In this document: piece by piece, positions 1 to 23,814 of the stretch
How the letters are laid out: every line of letters begins with the position of its first letter
Position numbering within the stretch: the first letter of the stretch is position 1
Program-made: the position numbers and the translations under genes
Notes under the pieces: model-generated
Seen by the model: only the letters and a program-made list of their open reading frames with translations
Told to the model about the DNA's origin: nothing
The model's database searches: none
DNA from: Ianthella basta
Taxonomy: Eukaryota; Porifera; Demospongiae; Verongiida; Ianthellidae
NCBI GenBank assembly: GCA_964019415.1
Contig: OZ025888.1
Coordinates: 3,268,536-3,332,535 of the forward strand
Direction: 5' to 3'
Length of the DNA: 64,000 bases

Positions 1-1407
1 GCAACAGGTGGTTGTCTTACGTAGACAGGCTCTACCGTGTCACTAAATCCACACTACCACTAACAGTACAGACTATGGTCAATCAGTTTATTACATTCCA
101 TGCAGAGGGAGCAATGTATCCAATTTCAGAGCTGAAGTCCATCAAGAGCAAATTAATCAATACCAAGTTAATGGACAAAACTTCCCAGCTGATGTCTTCT
201 TTCGACCACCCTTTGTGGCTGAAGTGGATGTGAACACCCAGGCAACTCCTGAGATGGCTTGTATGCCAAAATTTATACTAATTGGAATCCACACAAAGCC
301 AGTTCGAACTTACAGTGAATTAAATGGCCTAGTTAATGTATATAATTGGGTTCGGCGAGTGTCAGAGAATGCACTCATTCTTGGAGACCTCAATGCAGAC
401 TGTGGCACATTTGGGCCAGTTGAGAAACAGAAGAGCATACTCTATAATGCTGGACAGTACTTCAAGTGGCTGGTCAATGATACAGTGAAAACAAATCCAG
501 GCTCTGCAACACAAAGCTGTGCATATGATAGGTGAGCCACATCATTCATGTTATATGCATTAACTATACAGAATGCAACATTGAGTTTGATTATATGATA
601 TAGAATCATGTCACTCATGTGGCGCATGTTCAGCATACAATGACTCACATGTGCATGCATAGGGCTTAAAGTATGATTAGAGGTGTATATTCATCTATTA
701 TGTATCCTATGCTTGCACACATGTACAGACTAATAGCTGCAGGGAGAGTAATGCGGGAAATTGCTCTGGAACAAAATGTACAGGTCCCACAATGGTCAGG
801 ACTACGTCTTAGTGACCACTGGCCGGTATCAATAGACTTGAGATGTCCACCTAGACAGAGTCTTAGACAGCAACCAACAGAATTAAACAGAATGCGAGAC
901 AGACGTGATAGAAGTCCATATGCAGAACCAGAGAATAGCCGTAGTAGATCGCGGTACAAACGTCGCAGAAGTCCATCTCCAGATTCATGGAATAGATACA
1001 ACAGAATGCGAGACAGACGTGACAGAAGTCCATATGCAGAACCAGAGAATAGCCGCAGTAGATCACGGTACAAACGTCGCAGAAGTCCATCTCCAGATTC
1101 ATGGGATAGATACAACAGATTACGAGATAGACGTGACAGAAGTCCATATCCAGAACCATGGAATAGACGTAGCAGATCACAGTACAAACGTCGCAGAAGT
1201 CCATCTCCAGATTCATGGGATAGTCCTAGTGAATGGCAGGGTAGACAAGGCAAACGTCCATTTCCAATACGCAGTATATCATGGGACAGACATGACAGAA
1301 AGTCCCCTCTGAGACCATGGAATAGACATGGGATGGATGTCGCAGAACTCCATCTCCGGCGAGGATTAAACAGACCAGGGAACAGGAATAGACACCAATA
1401 TGAGTAG
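1..1407 (+). CDS. DNase I-like endonuclease with Arg/Ser-rich tail, 5' end outside window
   Basis: Likely a divalent-metal endonuclease of the DNase I/DNase1L branch of the endonuclease-exonuclease-phosphatase fold. What is visible: a reading frame from about position 67 to 531 holds the catalytic-His segment (GIHTKP) and the metal/catalytic motif GDLNADC, then CAYD, which is the DNase I 'CAYDR' region. A donor (gtgagc) follows at 532 and an acceptor precedes 672. The second exon continues MIRG and reaches LSDHWPV, the family's terminal SDHxPV motif, near 810-835. DNase I would stop there. This protein instead runs about 180 more residues of RS/RD/SPSPDSW repeats to a TAG at 1405-1407. The frame at 3-65 (YRVTKSTLPLT) also looks DNase-like but is out of phase with the frame after 68. 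Either an exon begins at 67 or 72, or there is a small frameshift at 66-70. The family call is firm; substrate and location are not known. Confidence 0.82.
886..1227 (+). repeat. In-frame 114-bp coding minisatellite (three units)
   Basis: Three head-to-tail 114-bp units start at 886, 1000 and 1114. Each encodes 38 residues with the pattern RxRDRRDRSPY, then RSRSxYKRRRSPSPDSW. Because the unit length is a multiple of three, copy changes keep the frame. The composition is like RS domains of RNA-binding or splicing proteins, attached here to a nuclease. Confidence 0.9.
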
Positions 1408-1409
1408 GA

Positions 1410-2060
1410 TAGCTTGTGTGCCAGCATGAAGAAACAGATTTGCTCCATTAACTGTATCAGCGTGCAAATATTTATGTATCCAACATTTGAGGAATTCATT
1501 ATTCACTTAGGGACTTAATTAACTGCAATAATAATTATTGTGTTCACAGTGTGTGCAAACCCAAGTACAGAGCATAATGCATTGGAATTAGTAATCACTC
1601 AAGTTTGCATGTTTACTTACAGTTCAAGTTACAAGTACATATGCATGCACATAGCAGTGCTCACAATCCCTTGCTGCAGCCACTTAGGTAGTAGGAGCTC
1701 TTGCCTACGGTGAGCTTAAGTTACTCGTGACCCCATCGTAAAGCTTTGAATCAACCAAATATTGATGACTTCCCGCTGAAATAGCGTTGCTTCAAACCCT
1801 TTGCACTTGAAGCAATAACTAGCAATTATGACATTTGCAGTAACTTAGGTGCTGTTGGTGGACTAGAGCTAAAGGCACAAGATTCAGTTTTGGTGATTCT
1901 TGGATGTCCCAAATTGTAGCAAAGGCCATGGCAGCAGATGTTCACCCACAGCATGCCCTGACAACAAACACTGCCCCACTGAACCAATAGCAAACTGATT
2001 TGTTAAGCATGTAACTGATTCACTGACTGATTAACTGTATAAGTGTCTATGTTGTATGAC
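1410..2060. other. Intergenic, nothing recognised
   Basis: This stretch follows the DNase-like stop. No splice-supported open frame, RNA gene or clear repeat was seen. It probably includes the 3' UTR. Confidence 0.4.
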
Positions 2061-2127
2061 ATTGTACTGTGTATGCTGTGGGTACCTGGAGGAATGGCCA
2101 TCTGGCTACAAGGCCTTCCCATATCAA
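2060..2127 (+). mobile_element. 3' tail fragment of a CR1/L2-type LINE
   Basis: The piece reads GGTACCTGGAGGAATGGCC, then GGCTACAAGGCCTTCCC and an AATAAAG. It parallels the 3' end of the LINE at 62690-62757 (gcctccatggctaaaggcttcccagaa in two short blocks, then AATAAAG). It is only a tail; no reverse transcriptase frame is attached. Confidence 0.45.
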
Positions 2128-2894
2128 TAAAGACTCCATATTCCAAAATGCCAAACACTTGTTAATAATGTCCAGATCTAGCCCCAAGCACACTCTCACA
2201 TATTACCTTGGGCCAAGAATCATTAGGAAGGATGCTTTCTGGCTTAGATTGGACAACATAATATTATATAATATTTTAGATGGCATCTGAAAATTGATGC
2301 AGTGATAACTCTCCCTCTACAACTTCTGCCACTGAAACACCAGCTCAATGGCTGAATACAAACTGCTAATATATCGACTTTACTGCAGGTTGTTAACTTC
2401 ATACATGTGCAGGGTTTGCTAAGTCATGCATTTTTGTTGCATATCAGAGGAAATGTTTGTCCATATGCCCATTACGTTACGATGTCACACACTATTTGTG
2501 TCAGCCAATGAAACTGTAGACTGCCCACACTTTCCACACATGGTGCTAGCTACTGCAGGCATATCTGTAGCGTCATTGGTTGACATGAGGTGCTACATGT
2601 CATTGGCACCTCAGTACTCTGATTGGGCTGTACTGTGGGCACCAACCAGTACACCTCAATGTATGGCAGTGTGCCTGGCTTATTGTCTTCGTACAAATAG
2701 GCCTGGGTACGATAAGCCATGTCTGTGGAGAAGCTAAGATCAAGACCCAATGATAGCTATTACCAACCAAAACTTGAAGCATAGCACAGACCTACTCTGA
2801 TACCACAAGTATAGAACAATTTCCCCTCATACGTATTCTGCAGAGTAGAGTATATTGTAAACTGGAGTACAAGCTCTACAGCGCGCACGCTCAC

Positions 2895-3146
2895 CTCAAC
2901 CTTGTTCGCGTAGCGAGGATCGCCAAACACCTCCTCCCAAGCTTGCACCATCCCCTGTGAAATGTCTCGCAAGCGGACCGTAAAACTTTTGCAATCCTCT
3001 GCCATAGCTCTCTGCCCCACTATCCGAAAGGAGACGCCAAGGATTAGAAGCGTATCGGTACTATGCACTCTGCTTGTCAATGACGGAGCATCAGTGTCAC
3101 GTGCTTTCCACGTGATAAAGCCACACCTCATGTGTACGATGATCAT
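2895..3146 (-). CDS. Lone first-exon-like ORF, possibly the start of a macro-domain protein
   Basis: An 84-codon open frame starts at an ATG whose first base is 3146 and ends NKVE at 2895, directly before a consensus donor gtgagc. It is richer in CpG than its surroundings, as coding first exons here tend to be. The segment MVQAWEEVFGD followed by VEV resembles the start of stand-alone macro (ADP-ribose-binding) domains, by recall only. Downstream on the minus strand, 2600-2750 has a frame with GLDLSFS and EDNKPGTLPY that could be a decayed later exon, but no complete splice chain was found. It may be a gene fragment or pseudogene. Confidence 0.3.
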
Positions 3147-3235
3147 GAACCAGCAGCACGCAGCATGCGCCCACTGCTAGGCCTGCTATTATACACACGT
3201 ACACACATGGTACACACATGTACTGGGCACCCTTT

Positions 3236-4335
3236 CTCTATGCACGTACTCATGGGCAGCACAGTATGATGACAGACACTTCACCATTATGTTACATTAT
3301 GTTACGTTATGTTGCCATTATTATACATTGAACCTGGCTAGACTGGTGCATGCCCTTACTTCCTTTGATCGGGTGCAAGTGGTCTTGTTTGGGATGGCCT
3401 CTTCCACTCAACAGCTGCTGGATGTAACAACCTGGCTTTGTAGTGGCTCTGTGCGGGATGGGCTTGCACAATCTTTGGCTGTTTCTGATTAAATATCGAA
3501 CACTGGCCTTTCCAGCCAGCCCAACATCCAGCCTGCATGCAGTATACCCTTTCATGCAAGCCGTACAAACATGTTCAGACAGTCTTTTGTGTACCAGGGT
3601 GCCTACCACTATAACCGGCTGCCACAGGATATCAGAGAAAGAATCGAATAGCTTATCATCTTTCATCAGGCATGCATTAATGAGCTTATAATTCACTATT
3701 AAATTTAAGAAATACAATTTTACTGATTTACTCAATTTATTATTAGTATGATCTCGTGTTGTATTGTGTGTCTGCCTGTACCTTGTTCTCAGGACCTGCA
3801 TGAAAACCCATCCTGGTGGATGCAGCATTCCTGTTGTAAAATAACATATCTATCTATCTATCTATGTATCTGTACACCTAGGCTTTACAGAGGCACACAA
3901 TTCAATACAAACTACTGCCACCATCCAACATCACTGCCAGAGCTAATATGCATGGGCACGTACTCATGCATGGGCGGCACAGTATGATGGCAGACACTTC
4001 ACCATTATGTATCACACTGAACCTGGCTAGACAGATGCATGCCCCTACTTCTTTTGATCGGGTGCAAGTGGTTTTGTTTTGGATGGCCTCTTCCACTGAA
4101 TAGCTGCTGGATGTAACAACTGGCTTTGTGGTGCATGGCCCTGTGTGGGATGGGCTTGAGCTTGCACAATCTTTGGCTGTTTCTGATTAAATATCGAACA
4201 CTGGCCTTTCCAGCCAGCCCAACATCCAGCCTGCATGCAGTATACCCTTTTCATGCAAGCCTAGGCTTTACAGAGGCACACAATTCAATACATACTACTG
4301 CCACCATCCAACATCACTGCCAGAGCTAACATGGG
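3236..4335. repeat. Partial tandem duplication, unit about 375 bp
   Basis: The segment 3236-3560 (catgggcagcacagtatgat onward, ending tttcatgcaag) recurs with substitutions at 3950-4260. A second shared piece, ctaggctttacagaggcaca with the next ~55 bases, occurs at 3880-3955 and again at 4259-4335, which places 3880-4258 and 4259-4335 as successive units. The LINE tail at 3560-3866 lies between the first two copies. Confidence 0.7.
3560..3866 (+). mobile_element. 3' end of a CR1/L2-like LINE with (TATC)n tail
   Basis: The plus strand encodes QSFVYQGAYHYNRLPQDIR, the usual C-terminal 'yyNrLP..iR' end of CR1/L2-type reverse transcriptase proteins, followed by AT-rich sequence and a (TATC)n run at about 3844-3866. 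Such short tandem tails are typical of these LINEs. It is severely 5' truncated. Confidence 0.55.
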
Positions 4336-4339
4336 AGTA

Positions 4340-4770
4340 CCTGGTAGGTACACATGGCTGTAGACTGACACACCTACGACGCAAGTCATATATAATGTAC
4401 TGTGTTGCCCACAAAGGCTAGGCACATATGCACACATGCCTCGTATCCTATTCATATGCACAACATAGTCAACTGTTACTGTGTTGTTTGATCCAAAGAT
4501 ACAACATTGGTGCAGCTCAATGATATGTATGGCAAATGCAATAGAAACAACAAGTATAATTGCACAATTACAGTTTAAACAGTGCATAACACACTTACGT
4601 ACACACACTGGTGGGATGTTTTAAACACACACACATACATACATACATCCACACACATACATACATAAACAAAATACACAACATGATGGCAGTAGAATAT
4701 ACTACACCTTAGCTGTTTCTCAGTGGGATGGAATGGAGGGTATGAGTCATATGTACTATATGTATGTGAA
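4340..4770. other. Intergenic or 3' UTR, short tandem repeats
   Basis: Contains (ACATAC)n-type runs near 4630-4675 and otherwise nothing recognised. It lies just past the REPS-like stop, so part is probably that gene's 3' UTR. Confidence 0.35.
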
Positions 4771-4774
4771 GGTG

Positions 4775-17233
<12,459 letters not shown>

Positions 17234-17395
17234 CCTGTGGCAGCAGCTAAATTGCTTGTGAAGCGTGTAGACAGTTACGATTCAATCCTCTTGTACTGCA
17301 CTGTATGTAGCTGTGCAAGAAGAGGACACAGGACCATACACTCACGTCTGCCATCTACATGTAGTCACACATGAAATCACATATGTTCATGTGTG

Positions 17396-17401
17396 TGTGT
17401 A

Positions 17402-17455
<54 letters not shown>
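17396..17455. repeat. (GT)n microsatellite
   Basis: About 25 GT units within the 5' UTR intron of REPS-like. Confidence 0.93.
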
Positions 17456-18034
17456 TGTGCATTCGAGTGTGTGAACATAAATAGGAAGTCCTAGAAATTA
17501 GTACAGTGGTAGTGGTCAGTGCTATGGTTGCATCATCTCATTACATCAAATGGCATCCATTATTCTGTATCCTAGCAACACTGATGACAGTCATGGAAGG
17601 TTAAATCCAGTAAGAATGTAGCATAATTGGACATTAAACACTTTCAACTGAGATGCAGTAGGACATCCTGTACCTGTACACTACAGTGTACTTGCACTCA
17701 TGCAGCACACGCACGCATGCACGCACGCACGCACACAAAGGATACTACTACCCTTTACTGATAGCATCATTACCACTAGCACACACATCACAACAAGCAG
17801 TACAGCAGATGATGCATGCCTACACTGCACACAAGGAAAGATGTTACCTCATACTACATAAGGGACATAAGAATACTGGAGGGAATCACCCGTCCAATCA
17901 AAGTGCTGTCTAATATTAATGTGCTTAGCTAGTTAGCATTCAGGCACTAAAATATGTTTAGCAACTTGTGCTACACTCAGTGAGCTGTGACGTACTAAGA
18001 CAAGAGAACAGTCTCTTCGCATCTTTACATACAC

Positions 18035-18305
18035 CACACACACACGGTGACCAATCCATGTACACACCACACACACACAGTGACCAATCCATGTACACAC
18101 CACACACACACAGTGACAGTGACCAATCCATGTACACACCACACACACACAGTGACCAATCCATGTACACACCACACACACACAGTGAACAATCCATGTA
18201 CACACCACACACAGTGACCAATCCATGTACACACCACACACACACAGTGACCAATCCATGTACACACCACACACACAGTGAACAATCCATGTACACACCA
18301 CACCT
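18035..18305. repeat. Minisatellite, about 33-bp unit, eight copies
   Basis: The unit is GTGACCAATCCATGTACAC followed by a (CA)-rich spacer of variable length. CCATGTACACACCA recurs eight times. Spacers differ by CA count and one unit carries an extra TGACAG. It lies in the 5' UTR intron of REPS-like. Confidence 0.93.
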
Positions 18306-18587
18306 CTCAAACACAGACACTTTTGAGTACACAATCACAGAATACAGAAAGTGATCACAGCAGTGTCAGAGCTAGATTCTAACTCATACCACGCCGCTGC
18401 TCCAGGACTGGATACATCAGCCACACAGCTACAGGGAGACGGACAGCTGTGGGGGAGTGGGACAGGCCTAAGGCGCAACAATCCTGGGGCAACAAACCGC
18501 GCTAGGGCAATATGCTTAGATACAGATAGGTGGTGCTCTACAGTAATACGCCACTGAAGAAAAGTAAAGAGGTGAATGGTGTCTTAC

Positions 18588-18719
18588 CGTTCTTGATGCC
18601 CTTTCAAGAATCCGGACGCGCCCGGTATCACGCGACGGCCATCTTACATCAGATGACTATTTATACTATACTATTAACGTGTAATTCTAGTATTAAATAT
18701 CTAACAGTTGTATTTCAAG
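18588..18719. promoter_or_regulatory. Compact divergent promoter of REPS-like and VTA1
   Basis: A minus-strand noncoding exon ends at 18588 with a consensus donor gtaagac, pairing in phase-free 5' UTR with the acceptor just before the REPS-like ATG. The VTA1 ATG is at 18720 on the other strand. At most about 130 bases separate the two transcribed regions; the segment is CpG-richer (cggacgcgcccgg, tcacgcgacgg) than its surroundings. No TATA box was identified. Promoter function is inference. Confidence 0.6.
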
Positions 18720-21700
18720 ATGGCGGCTGATTCACTTCCTCCGAGTTTGAAGGGCCTAAAGCCTGTTCTGACCATTGCCAAGCAATACGAGGGCAAGGAT
18801 TCAGTCGTGGCATACTACAGTTAGTATAAATCTAATGCATGCTACTGTAATGGCAGCAAGTGTATAAATGTACGATTCTTTATTATATGACTTGACCGTA
18901 TATATCATAGCGGATATTGATATTGTACCAAGGCTGTGTGGTGCTTGTGTGCACTCCAATACTGCTCATTCTCTCTCAGTGTACATGTATGCCGCACAGA
19001 CGGGAATGGCGGCAAAGGGCGACCCGACCGCCAAACCGTTCCTCCTGTCGATCATTGAGAAGATGGAAACAGTGAGTCTTACTTATATACGTAGCTCTAG
19101 TACACTCTGCTGTACACCACTTACTCGTGTTGATGTCGCGTCTCCCTGATGTGCGGCACTTTGTTTAAGGGCACAGGGGACAGCTTCAGAGAATGACTGT
19201 TGTCTATGGAATGTCTCAAAATCCATTGGCTCAGTTTAATATTCCTTTATGTAGTGCACACAGATGTATGTATCAAGTGTCCACTAAAGTTAGATGTACA
19301 CACCTTTTGTGAAAGGTTGTTGAGAGGATGAGTTTAATAAAGTATTACGCAACATATTGTACAGATATATACAGAATTAAGCAATGAAAGGCAAAATAGA
19401 AATGTTGGCTAGTTAGATGACGGTAGTGTCCTGGCTGGACAGCTGGTTTGAGGTACCTGGTACTGAAGATGAGTTCCCTTTCTTGACTGCAATTGAGAGT
19501 CTTTGAAGGAGGTAGATGGTAGCCCTCTTATTTCTACTGACCTGAGCAGCCGGTGGCCAAGTTCATTAATTTAGGCTATGAGTTATTCAACTAGAGCAAT
19601 TCTCATCTTGCCTTGCTGCGTATTACAAGTGTAGTCCTTGTGACTCTGAAGTGCTTGCACATTTAATGATGCAGTTTTGTGTTTGATAATCGGACAATGC
19701 CATCTGTTCTTATTATCGATTACTGATTATTCCTAAAAACAGTTTATCTTAAATGATTAGTATTGAAGTTTGACTTATATAAGTATTGTGCCTTGATGCT
19801 GTGAGAATAACAATTGTACAGTACTGTTGGCTTGGCTGACCATACTTTAGCCACATGCAACATGGGACGATTACTGTATGCAAGGAACCATCAGTATATG
19901 TTTATGTATTCATGCTCTTGTATGACTGTAATTTGGGTAGGGTTTATGAGCCATACCTCTCTCGTGTTCTCCTTCAGTTGAAGAAGACTGCTGATTCAGA
20001 AGCAGTTAAGAGTGAGGTAGTGGGGCAGGCATATCTGGAAGAAGCTGCTATGAAACTTTTTCTAAAGGCCGACAATGATGACCGAAGTGCAGTCTTCAAC
20101 AAGTGAGTTGGCTGCACAGTAGAGGACAGAAGTTGCCTGATGTCAAGCACACATGGCCTGAGGCCTGCGTGTACTGTGCACTGTTACTTGCCCTTATAAT
20201 GGCTGTGTTCCAGTGCCATCAAATTGATGGCACTGGGCCTAAGACCCTGGAACACATACTTCCACGCACACTTAACCAGTTTAAGTGCCAAACAGTTGAA
20301 TAGACTAAATCCACATGCCATGATGATGTGCAGTACCATCATGAATAGCAATGTTACAGCGTAGGTAGGGAGCTCTCAACTACTTGTACAAGTGCGTCTC
20401 TACCCCTTTGTCTTATAGGAATGTGATCAAGGCGTTCTACACCAGCAGCTTCTTGTTTGAAGCTCTGGGACAGTTTGGAGAGCCCTCAGATGATGTAAGT
20501 TGGTGTGGGCATGCCAAGGCGTGTGGGTATTGATTGTCCTTCCAGTCAGGGTCTCATGGTGTAATGCAAGATTTGTAAGCAGTTGATACAGACTATCAAG
20601 CCGAAATGTCCTGCTGTAGCACCCCCCACCCTCCCTCCCCCCTCTGTTGAAGCTGCTGTATTGCGCAATTGAATTTCCTGTTTGAATGAGTAATCTATAT
20701 GCAGTGTAAGTCATGACTCGAGAGAACTACAGGGGAAGGAAAGTTTGCCATCAGCTATTAATCAAACCCAGGACCTGCACTCTACCACGTGCTTTCAGCC
20801 CACTGGCCATCTCAAACTGGGGTGACATGTCGTCCTCCTTCACCTTAGGCCAGCACAGAGTGAGACCATGGTTCAAGAAACCCAAGATGCTTGTTGCGCA
20901 ACCTATCAGCCTGTGTAATACAGTATCCTCCATTCTATCTCTGTGTGTGATTAATGACTTGGTTGTATCTATGAGTATTTTAATCTTGACTCAAAGTGAA
21001 CGTTTAAGGTAAGGAAGATTTGCCACCACTCATTTCCTTCCCCAGCCTGTTCTCTTTAGAGTCATGGCTTAAATTAGATTACTCAAACCGGATGCTGGCC
21101 ATGCGCATGTTGTGGAGCAATGAATATAGGGTAGCCTGAAATGTTTGTTAAACTGATGCATGTTTGCTCCAGTAAGCTGACTCGAGCTTTTGTATTCTTG
21201 TGTACAGCTGTTCTCCCTAGCTAAAATTGCACTAATTATATAATCAGTGTTGTATCTAGAAAATTCTTCAAGAGGGGGAGACATGAGGTTCCAAGAAATA
21301 AGGGGGGAAGGGGGGGATACTATGTTAACATATGCCTTGCCAATTTATCAAGGAGGGGCAAATGCCCCTCCCTCTTCCCCACCCTTAAACACAACCCTGT
21401 TAAGTATCAATATTTTCTTGCACTGCATTGACACAGTGCATCCTTTTGCGAACACTAGCTTGACTTGTTACAAGATGGATTATGAGATCTTGCAGGGCAC
21501 ATGTGCATGGCTATGACACTGCAACTGTTCTCACTCATCATCTTTTTAGCTTCTATGTGCGTATGTAGGTCTTGCAAAAGCAGAAGTATGCAAAGTGGAA
21601 AGCAGCTGAAATTGCCCGCTGTTTGAAGAGTGGAATTCAGCCAACATCTGGTCCACCAGGAGGGGATGATGCTGAAGGCCTAGGGTTTGGTGGGCAGCCC

Positions 21701-22138
21701 GCATTTGGCTACAGTGGTGGAGACACAGCAGGGGGGAGTGGTCCACCACCTTCTATGTACCCGCCTCCTTCAGATAGTCAGGGAGTACCCCAAATGGGCT
21801 ATTACCCTCCGCCAAATCAGCAACCCCAATTGGGGTTCTCCCAGCCCTACCCTCCCCCTGTGGGAGGTGTGTCTGTGTACCCAGATCCACACGACGCCTC
21901 TGTCAGACCTACCCCAAAGCCAAGGCAGCAACCTCCACAGCCAGCGAGTGTGCAGCCACAACCATCCTATCAGCCCGCTGACACTGGGCGCCCCCCTGAA
22001 CTCACGTATGTTGAGTTTCAACAGGCTGCGAAGCTGGCTCGACATGCAGCCAGTGCCCTAGACTACGAAGATGTGACCACTGCTGTGAATAACCTCAACA
22101 AAGCCTTGAAACTGCTTCAAACTGGCAAGGAGAACTGA
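18720..22138 (+). CDS. VTA1: VTA1 homolog (LIP5), VPS4 cofactor of ESCRT-III disassembly
   Basis: VTA1 binds VPS4 ATPase and ESCRT-III subunits through MIT modules and speeds VPS4 at multivesicular bodies. Five exons: 18720-18819, 18980-19071, 19978-20102, 20419-20494, 21569-22138. All junctions are GT-AG and phases agree, giving 320 residues against about 307 in human. The N-terminal tandem-MIT region shows VVAYY, then YAAQTGM (human YAMQTGM), AYLEEAAMKLFLKADNDDR, NVIKAFYTSSF and QKQKYAKWKAAEI. A Gly/Pro/Gln-rich linker follows (about residues 150-270). The conserved C-terminal VTA1 domain that binds VPS4 is present: AAKLARHAASALDYEDV and NLNKALKLLQTG. The start is the first ATG after a CpG-rich leader. 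The gene is divergent from REPS-like. No defect seen. Confidence 0.96.
20755..20835 (-). repeat. Possible tRNA-derived SINE head
   Basis: On the minus strand TGGCCAGTGGG resembles a polymerase III A box, and GGTTTGATT about 35 bases later resembles a degenerate B box. The intervening GTGGTAGAGTGCAGG is tRNA-like. No full cloverleaf or tail was established. Located in the fourth VTA1 intron. Confidence 0.25.
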
Positions 22139-22440
22139 GTGCCTTTGCATGTGCAACTGGTTGGTACTACAGACCTGTAAACACTAGACATATGTATAGT
22201 GTGCTGTGTGTCAATGCTGTCAAGTAGACTAAGTGCATGTTGTGTTAATAATTTGCTGTATGGGAGATGCTGTACTATGGGCAGATTCTGTCAGCAACCT
22301 TAGTCAGGTACATTGCATGGCCGTGTACAGTAGCATTTGAATAAGCGGCATGAAGCTGAGTTGTGCATGCACCTAGTTGTCATGCAGTCATATATACTGT
22401 AGCTAGGTTTTTAGTGAGAGCTGTATGGTTGGATGAAGTG
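22139..22440. other. VTA1 3' UTR and short spacer
   Basis: AT-rich sequence after the VTA1 stop; no canonical polyadenylation signal close to the stop, and no frame or repeat recognised. Confidence 0.4.
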
Positions 22441-22443
22441 TGC

Positions 22444-23335
22444 AGTGGGGTCCCCGGTCTCAGTGACGATTGCTAACCTAGTGATGGAAGATGTGGAACA
22501 GAGAGTTCTGGCGACGACAAACGTGCACCCCTGGTTCTGGAAATGATATGTTGGTCGACGACACGTGCACAGTACTACCAGCTGACAGTGTGCTGAGGTT
22601 CCTGGACTATCTGAATGGGGAGGAGCCTAGCATCCGCTTCATGGTGGAAGTGGAGTTGGATGGGAAGCTGCCATTCCTCGACATGCTATTAAGAATCCTG
22701 ATGGCTCAGTATTGACAACAGTTTACAGGAACTAACACACACTGATAGTTACTTGGACTTTGAATCCCACCACCCTCTTGCCCACAATTGCAGTTGTCAG
22801 AACGCTGCACAGTGGACAGAGATGACACTCAGGGCCCAGTCATCACACTGCCCTATGTGCTGGGTGTGTCAGAGGCAGTGAGACACATCCTTGCTCCATG
22901 CAGTAGGTGTCAGGGTCTCTTTCTGGCCACACACAACACTCAGGCAGCTTCTGACAAGGCCAAAGATCATGTTCCAGAGAAGAAACTGTCTGGTGTGGCG
23001 TACGTACCATGTCCCATGTGCTGGCTGCCCTGCCACCTACGTCGGCCAGACCGGCAGATGCCTTGAACAACAGTTGAATAAGCATATGGGTAGGCAGTGG
23101 AGTTAGGACAAGCAGCCACGTACCTCTGCATTGGCAGAGTATGCCTGGGGAACCCACCATCAGGTGGATTGGGACAATATCAAAGTGTTAGACCACCAGC
23201 CCTACTTGCACCAAAGACTAATCTTAGAGTCCATACATGTGTACGTGCACATCAGATCATAGGCCAGACCACTAAACAAGAACAAAGGATTAATGCCTCA
23301 GTTTTAATTTACAATTCACTATTGTCCAAGTAGAT
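22444..23335 (+). mobile_element. Penelope-like retroelement, 5'-truncated
   Basis: Penelope-like elements carry a reverse transcriptase and, usually, a GIY-YIG endonuclease. The RT motif appears as GSPVSVTIANLVMEDVEQRV (consensus GSPLSPVIANLYME), then YVDDT, FLDYLNGEEPSIRF and LPFLDML. About 300 bases on, CPATYVGQTGRCLEQQLNKH is the GIY-YIG core, and a further frame carries HHQVDW and KVLD-type residues typical of the C-terminus. The frames are interrupted several times, so it is inactive. Only the last part of RT remains at the 5' end. Confidence 0.85.
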
Positions 23336-23476
23336 CACCAACCCAAACTGTCCTCCTCCCCCTCCCCCTAAATTTAACTGCTAATTTTAGCTGTCACTTC
23401 TGTTTTCATTTTGTGCATTTTCACCCCCTCTTTAGTGTACTTAGAGTGAGCCTATCCTCTGTTTTTGTATTTACCA

Positions 23477-23506
23477 CTGACGATGACAACTGCATAGTTG
23501 TTGAAA
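23477..23506 (+). ncRNA. Hammerhead-like motif downstream of the Penelope-like element
   Basis: CTGACGA is followed by a stem CAACT-gcat-AGTTG and then GAAA. This resembles the hammerhead ribozyme core CUGAnGA-stem II-GAAA that is known in the terminal repeats of Penelope-like elements. Stems I and III and the cleavage site were not shown, so the call is tentative. Confidence 0.3.
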
Positions 23507-23814
23507 TGTTTGGCTTTCATTTGTTCAAGATTTGGCTAGTGAAGTTTGGTGATAGTTACATCATGTTGGTACCTAGTCACACAGGATTCTTTGCAGTATA
23601 TTATAAAGTTCCAGCTATCTTTACCAGTGAATTTAAAATGTTGTACTATGCAAACTGCACGATACATCTGAAAATATATGCAATGTGAACTTTGGTTATC
23701 ATAGCGTGACAACTGCAGCATGCCATCTACTCTGCCCATCTGCAGTATCTGACATTTCACACTCAGTTGGCTAGCCCGTTGCATGCTGGTTGTATAATTA
23801 ATACAATAATTATA

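Noticed and set aside
863-1499. Minus-strand repeat-rich frames and a second plus frame over the RS tail
   Set aside because: The 114-bp unit keeps several frames open; only the frame continuing from SDHWPV is linked to a domain.
17933-18354. Three overlapping frames of repeated residues, and a CRISPR-like look
   Set aside because: The 33-bp minisatellite is open in several frames. The spacers are CA runs, not unique, and the DNA is eukaryotic.
18540-18660. Upstream ATG (MAVA) in the REPS-like leader
   Set aside because: It meets a stop after a few codons and is out of frame with the main start at 17233.
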